NCBI GenBank assembly: GCA_025352865.1
Contig: JANXSB010000456.1
Location: 1 to 8,064 of the forward strand
From: Chthoniobacter sp.
GTDB lineage: Bacteria; Verrucomicrobiota; Verrucomicrobiia; Chthoniobacterales; Chthoniobacteraceae
Length of the DNA stretch: 8,064 bases
Direction: 5' to 3'
In this document: piece by piece, positions 5,833 through 8,064 of the stretch
Layout: every line of letters begins with the position of its first letter
How positions within the stretch are numbered: the stretch's first letter is position 1
Notes under the pieces: model-generated
Told to the model about the DNA's origin: nothing
Database searches by the model: none
The model's input: only the letters and a program-made list of their open reading frames with translations
Position numbers and translations under genes: made by a program

Positions 5833-7104
5833 TCAGCCGATGCGGTCTGTGCCGAAGCGGTCGTGCAGGATCGGCGGCAGGAGCACGGTGCCGTCGGCCT
5901 GCTGGTAGGTTTCGAGCAGCGCGACGAAGAGCCGGGGGAGCGCGGTGCCGGAGCCGTTGAGCGTGTGGCAGAAGGTGTTTTTGCCGTCGGCGGCCTTGTA
6001 GCGCAGGGCCATGCGGCGGGCCTGGAAATCGCCGAAATTCGAGCAGCTCGAAACTTCGAGATAGGCATTCTGGCCGGGGGCCCAGACTTCGATGTCGTAG
6101 GTTTTCGTGGAGCCGAAGCCGACATCGCCGGTGCAAAGCTCGATGACGCGGTAATGCAGGCCGAGGAGTTGTAGCACCTTTTCCGCATCGGCGGTGAGCG
6201 CGTCGAGTTCGGCGAAGGCGCTTTCCGGCGTGGTGATTTTCACCAGCTCCACTTTGTCGAACTGGTGCATGCGGATGAGCCCGCGCGTGCCGAGCCCGGC
6301 GCTCCCGGCTTCGCGGCGGAAGCACGGCGTGTAGGCCACGTAGCGCACGGGCAGTTGCTCGGGCTTGAGGATTTCCTCGCGGTGCAAATTGGTGACGGGC
6401 ACCTCGGCGGTCGGGGCGAGGTAGAGTTCGTCGTCCGCGCAGCGGTAGAGCTGGTCGGCGAATTTCGGGAGCTGCGTGGTGCCGACCAGCGCCTCGGGCC
6501 GCACGACGAAGGGCGTGCTGACCTCGGTGTAGCCATGCTCGCGGCTGTGCAGATCGAGCAGGAAATTCAGCAGCGTCCGTTCCAGCCGCGCGCCCGCGCC
6601 GGTGAAGACGGCGAACGCGCTCCCGCTGATTTTCACCGCGCGCTCGAAGTCGAGCAGGCCGAGCTTTTCCCCCAGCTCGGTGTGCGATTTCGGCGGGAAA
6701 GCGAACGCGGGTTTCTCACCCCACACGCGCACTTCGGGGTTCGCGCTCGCGTCTTCGCCGAGCGGCGCGGCGGCGTGCGGGAGATTCGGGATTTGGAGCA
6801 AAAGATCGCGCTGCTCCTGCTCGCCCGCGGCGGCGCGTTCGTTGAGTTGCGCGATTTCGTCGCCGATGCCGCGCACCTGCGCCTCGATCTCCGCCGTGTC
6901 CTCGCCGCGCGCTTTTTTCCCGCCGATTTCCTTGCTGATGCGCTTGCGCTCGCCCTGGAGCTGCTGGAGCCGCGTCTCCGCCGCGCGCCGCTCCGCGTCG
7001 ATCGCCAGCACGGCGTCGATTTTCGTGTGCGCATCGCCGCCGCGCGTGGCCAGGCGGGCGCGGACAAAATCGGGATTTTCGCGAATGAGGCGGATGTCGA
7101 GCAT
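5833..7104 (-). CDS. serS: Seryl-tRNA synthetase (class II)
   Basis: SerS charges tRNA-Ser (and tRNA-Sec where present) with serine, using ATP in the cytoplasm. The 423 residues are the normal length. The N-terminal MLDIRLIRENPDFVRARL leads into the tRNA-binding helical arm (about 31-103, rich in Glu/Arg/Gln heptads). The catalytic core has the TAE serine loop (232-234), motif 2 with CFRREAGSAGLGTRGLIRMHQF (261-282) and motif 3 with NGSGTALPRLFVALLE (383-398), including Arg391. The ATG at 7104 gives the canonical start; the frame is open further upstream only because it is antisense to the sigma gene. It heads a two-gene unit with tilS. No T-box-like leader is possible because the space to the divergent gene is too short. 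No Shine-Dalgarno sequence is visible; see the candidate promoter just upstream. Confidence 0.97.
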   Translation of the reverse strand: MLDIRLIRENPDFVRARLATRGGDAHTKIDAVLAIDAERRAAETRLQQLQGERKRISKEIGGKKARGEDTAEIEAQVRGIGDEIAQLNERAAAGEQEQRDLLLQIPNLPHAAAPLGEDASANPEVRVWGEKPAFAFPPKSHTELGEKLGLLDFERAVKISGSAFAVFTGAGARLERTLLNFLLDLHSREHGYTEVSTPFVVRPEALVGTTQLPKFADQLYRCADDELYLAPTAEVPVTNLHREEILKPEQLPVRYVAYTPCFRREAGSAGLGTRGLIRMHQFDKVELVKITTPESAFAELDALTADAEKVLQLLGLHYRVIELCTGDVGFGSTKTYDIEVWAPGQNAYLEVSSCSNFGDFQARRMALRYKAADGKNTFCHTLNGSGTALPRLFVALLETYQQADGTVLLPPILHDRFGTDRIG

Positions 7105-7111
7105 GCGCGGG

Positions 7112-7140
7112 AAACTATGGAGCGGGCTTGTGGAAGGCAA
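7112..7140 (-). promoter_or_regulatory. Candidate serS promoter, possibly giving a leaderless mRNA
   Basis: On the minus strand TTGCCT (7135-7140) and TAGTTT (7112-7117) are separated by 17 bp and match the sigma-70 consensus at 4/6 and 3/6 positions. The -10 ends only 7 nt before the serS ATG, so transcription would begin at or next to the start codon. There is no Shine-Dalgarno sequence, which fits. The match is weak, and chance is possible. Confidence 0.3.
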
Positions 7141-7168
7141 TGCCCGAGCCGGTCGCGGGTTTCCGCGC

Positions 7169-7198
7169 TTGAGCCCGCGCGGCTCGCGGACGTATGCT
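7169..7198 (+). promoter_or_regulatory. Candidate promoter of the sigma-factor gene
   Basis: TTGAGC (7169-7174) and TATGCT (7193-7198) are separated by 18 bp, each matching the housekeeping consensus at 4/6 positions. The -10 lies 8 nt before the TTG proposed as the start codon. If it is used, it excludes the ATG at 7117 as the start of translation. Confidence 0.35.
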
Positions 7199-7206
7199 CG
7201 CGGGCG

Positions 7207-7701
7207 TTGCAAACGTCCCCCCTTCCCAACGCCACCATCGCCGAGTTTTACCGCTTCGCTTTGCTCCTCACCGGCAGCATCAAGGCGGCGGAGCAGGTCA
7301 TGGCCGAGACGCTCGCCGAGGTCGCCATGCAGGTCGCGCAGGTCCGCAGTGAGACGGGCCGGCAGGCGTGGTTCGTCCAGCACATACGCGAGCGCTGCCT
7401 GAAAAACAATGAGTCCGCACCGCCCGCCGCGCCGCGCCTGGACCGCACCGGCACCGCGCTGGGCGAAAAGCCGCGCGTGCTCAAGATCGAGGCCTTTCTC
7501 CTCGCGCAGCGCTTTCACACCCTGCCCGAGCCGGAGCGCAGCGCGCTGGCGCTTTTCTACCTCGATTTTTTCACTATCGCGGAGCTGGCAGAGCTTTTGA
7601 AAATGAATGTCGAGACGCTCGCGGAGACGCTCGCCGCCGCGCGCGAGCTCCTCGAACAATCCCTCCACTCCGCAACACTCGACGACTCCGCGACCCGATG
7701 A
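7207..7701 (+). CDS. ECF-like sigma-70 family sigma factor
   Basis: This is a probable alternative sigma factor that directs RNA polymerase to a small regulon. From the TTG at 7207 it has 164 residues. Region 2 is seen at about 9-66: IAEFYRFALLLTGSIKAAEQVMAETLAEV matches the ECF pattern (LYRYALxLTGDxxxAEDLVQETF; quoted in two parts of the same helix pair), and AWFVQHIRERCLK (54-66) matches the region 2.4 tryptophan helix. A linker follows, then region 4 at about 102-150: LPEPERSALALFYLDFFTIAELAELL and a helix starting NVETLAETLAAAREL. The usual basic residues of that last helix (TVKSRLHRAR) are largely replaced by Ala and Glu. The start is uncertain: ATG at 7117 would add 30 low-complexity residues and leaves only 12 bp to the divergent serS start, so TTG is preferred. 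The stop overlaps the next ATG (ATGA). Confidence 0.75.
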   Translation: MQTSPLPNATIAEFYRFALLLTGSIKAAEQVMAETLAEVAMQVAQVRSETGRQAWFVQHIRERCLKNNESAPPAAPRLDRTGTALGEKPRVLKIEAFLLAQRFHTLPEPERSALALFYLDFFTIAELAELLKMNVETLAETLAAARELLEQSLHSATLDDSATR

Positions 7702-8064
7702 AAACAAGCGAAGCCGAACTGCTGATGCACTGCCACCGCGCCGGGCGCGTGCCGGAAGGCCGCGTGCAAAAGGCCGTCCGCACGGCCGAGGGCGATGCGG
7801 CGCTGGGGAAAACGCTGCGCGACCAGATGGAGTTCGATGCGCAGATCGTCGAGGCCATCCACTCCGTGGTCCCGCCGGAGGATCTGCGCGAAAAACTCGG
7901 TGCGCTGAACGAGGCCGCAGGTGCGGGGAAGCGCGGACTGCGCTCGCACCTCTCCAGCCCCGCGATGCTCGCCGCGCTCGCAGGCGTGCTGCTGTTCGTC
8001 GGCGTCATCGTTTTTTTTGTCATGCAAAGCATGGCGGACTTCACCGGGCGCGAAGCCGTGCAGC
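7698..8064 (+). CDS. Single-pass membrane protein, probable anti-sigma partner (3' end outside window)
   Basis: The reading frame from ATG 7698 is open to the window edge (122 residues). It begins MKTSEAELLMHCHRAGRVPE and continues as a charged helical cytoplasmic domain (about 1-85) with FDAQIVEAIHSVVPPEDLREKL near 46-66, a layout I associate with verrucomicrobial and planctomycete anti-sigma-type proteins. One transmembrane segment follows (about 89-109, AMLAALAGVLLFVGVIVFFVM), then the start of an exported domain. The four-base overlap with the sigma gene implies coupled translation and a sigma/anti-sigma pair. There is no HxxxCxxC zinc motif; only His11-Cys12-His13 stand close together, so it is not a standard ZAS protein. 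I cannot name a specific family. The anti-sigma role is inferred from order, topology and coupling. Confidence 0.7.
   Translation, partial: MKTSEAELLMHCHRAGRVPEGRVQKAVRTAEGDAALGKTLRDQMEFDAQIVEAIHSVVPPEDLREKLGALNEAAGAGKRGLRSHLSSPAMLAALAGVLLFVGVIVFFVMQSMADFTGREAVQ

Noticed and set aside
5832..6188. N-terminal extension of tilS
   Set aside because: Ser/Pro/Arg-rich shadow of the serS 3' end; the TilS fold begins at the ATG at 5831, one base after the serS stop.
6265..7206. Long plus-strand open frame in line with the sigma factor
   Set aside because: This part is the antisense of serS; sigma homology begins only near 7230.
1..8064. CRISPR arrays, tRNA/rRNA genes, insertion sequences, att sites
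   Set aside because: Looked for and not seen: no regularly spaced repeats, no transposase or integrase, no tRNA-like sequence.

Overview
The window is a GC-rich bacterial chromosomal segment with tightly packed genes. It most resembles a Verrucomicrobiota genome, perhaps an Opitutaceae-like one. The reasons are the short zinc-free type of ribosomal protein S14, a secreted TPR protein of a style I associate with that phylum, a short TilS next to SerS, and Shine-Dalgarno sequences that are mostly missing. This placement is inference; no rRNA gene or other phylogenetic marker is present.

Layout. Positions 1-3416 hold five genes on the minus strand. In transcription order these are arsC (arsenate reductase), a MIP-family channel, a secreted TPR protein, a 2-keto-3-deoxygluconate kinase (kdgK) and rpsN, which is cut by the left window edge. 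arsC and the channel overlap by an ATGA and form a small arsenic-resistance unit: ArsC reduces arsenate to arsenite, and the channel, whose predicted selectivity filter is wide, could let arsenite out. No arsR lies beside them. A divergent M42 metallo-aminopeptidase gene (plus strand, 3541-4623) shares the 124-bp upstream region with arsC.

The convergent junction at 4624-4889 has lower GC than its surroundings. It contains a broken tail of a REase_MTES_1575/DUF4011-type helicase-nuclease, a family common near defence genes. It is the clearest trace of lost accessory DNA here.

Positions 4890-7104 (minus strand) carry serS followed by tilS with a one-base gap, a translation pair that charges tRNA-Ser and makes lysidine in the tRNA-Ile anticodon. 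Divergent from serS, at 7207-8064, are an ECF-like sigma factor with an unusually uncharged recognition helix and a translationally coupled single-pass membrane protein, probably its anti-sigma partner, which runs off the right edge. Both divergent genes have candidate core promoters so close to their starts that their mRNAs could be leaderless.

Most of the window is ordinary housekeeping DNA. I do not see a complete new system. The points worth following are the nuclease remnant, the arsC-channel pair and the sigma/membrane-protein pair.
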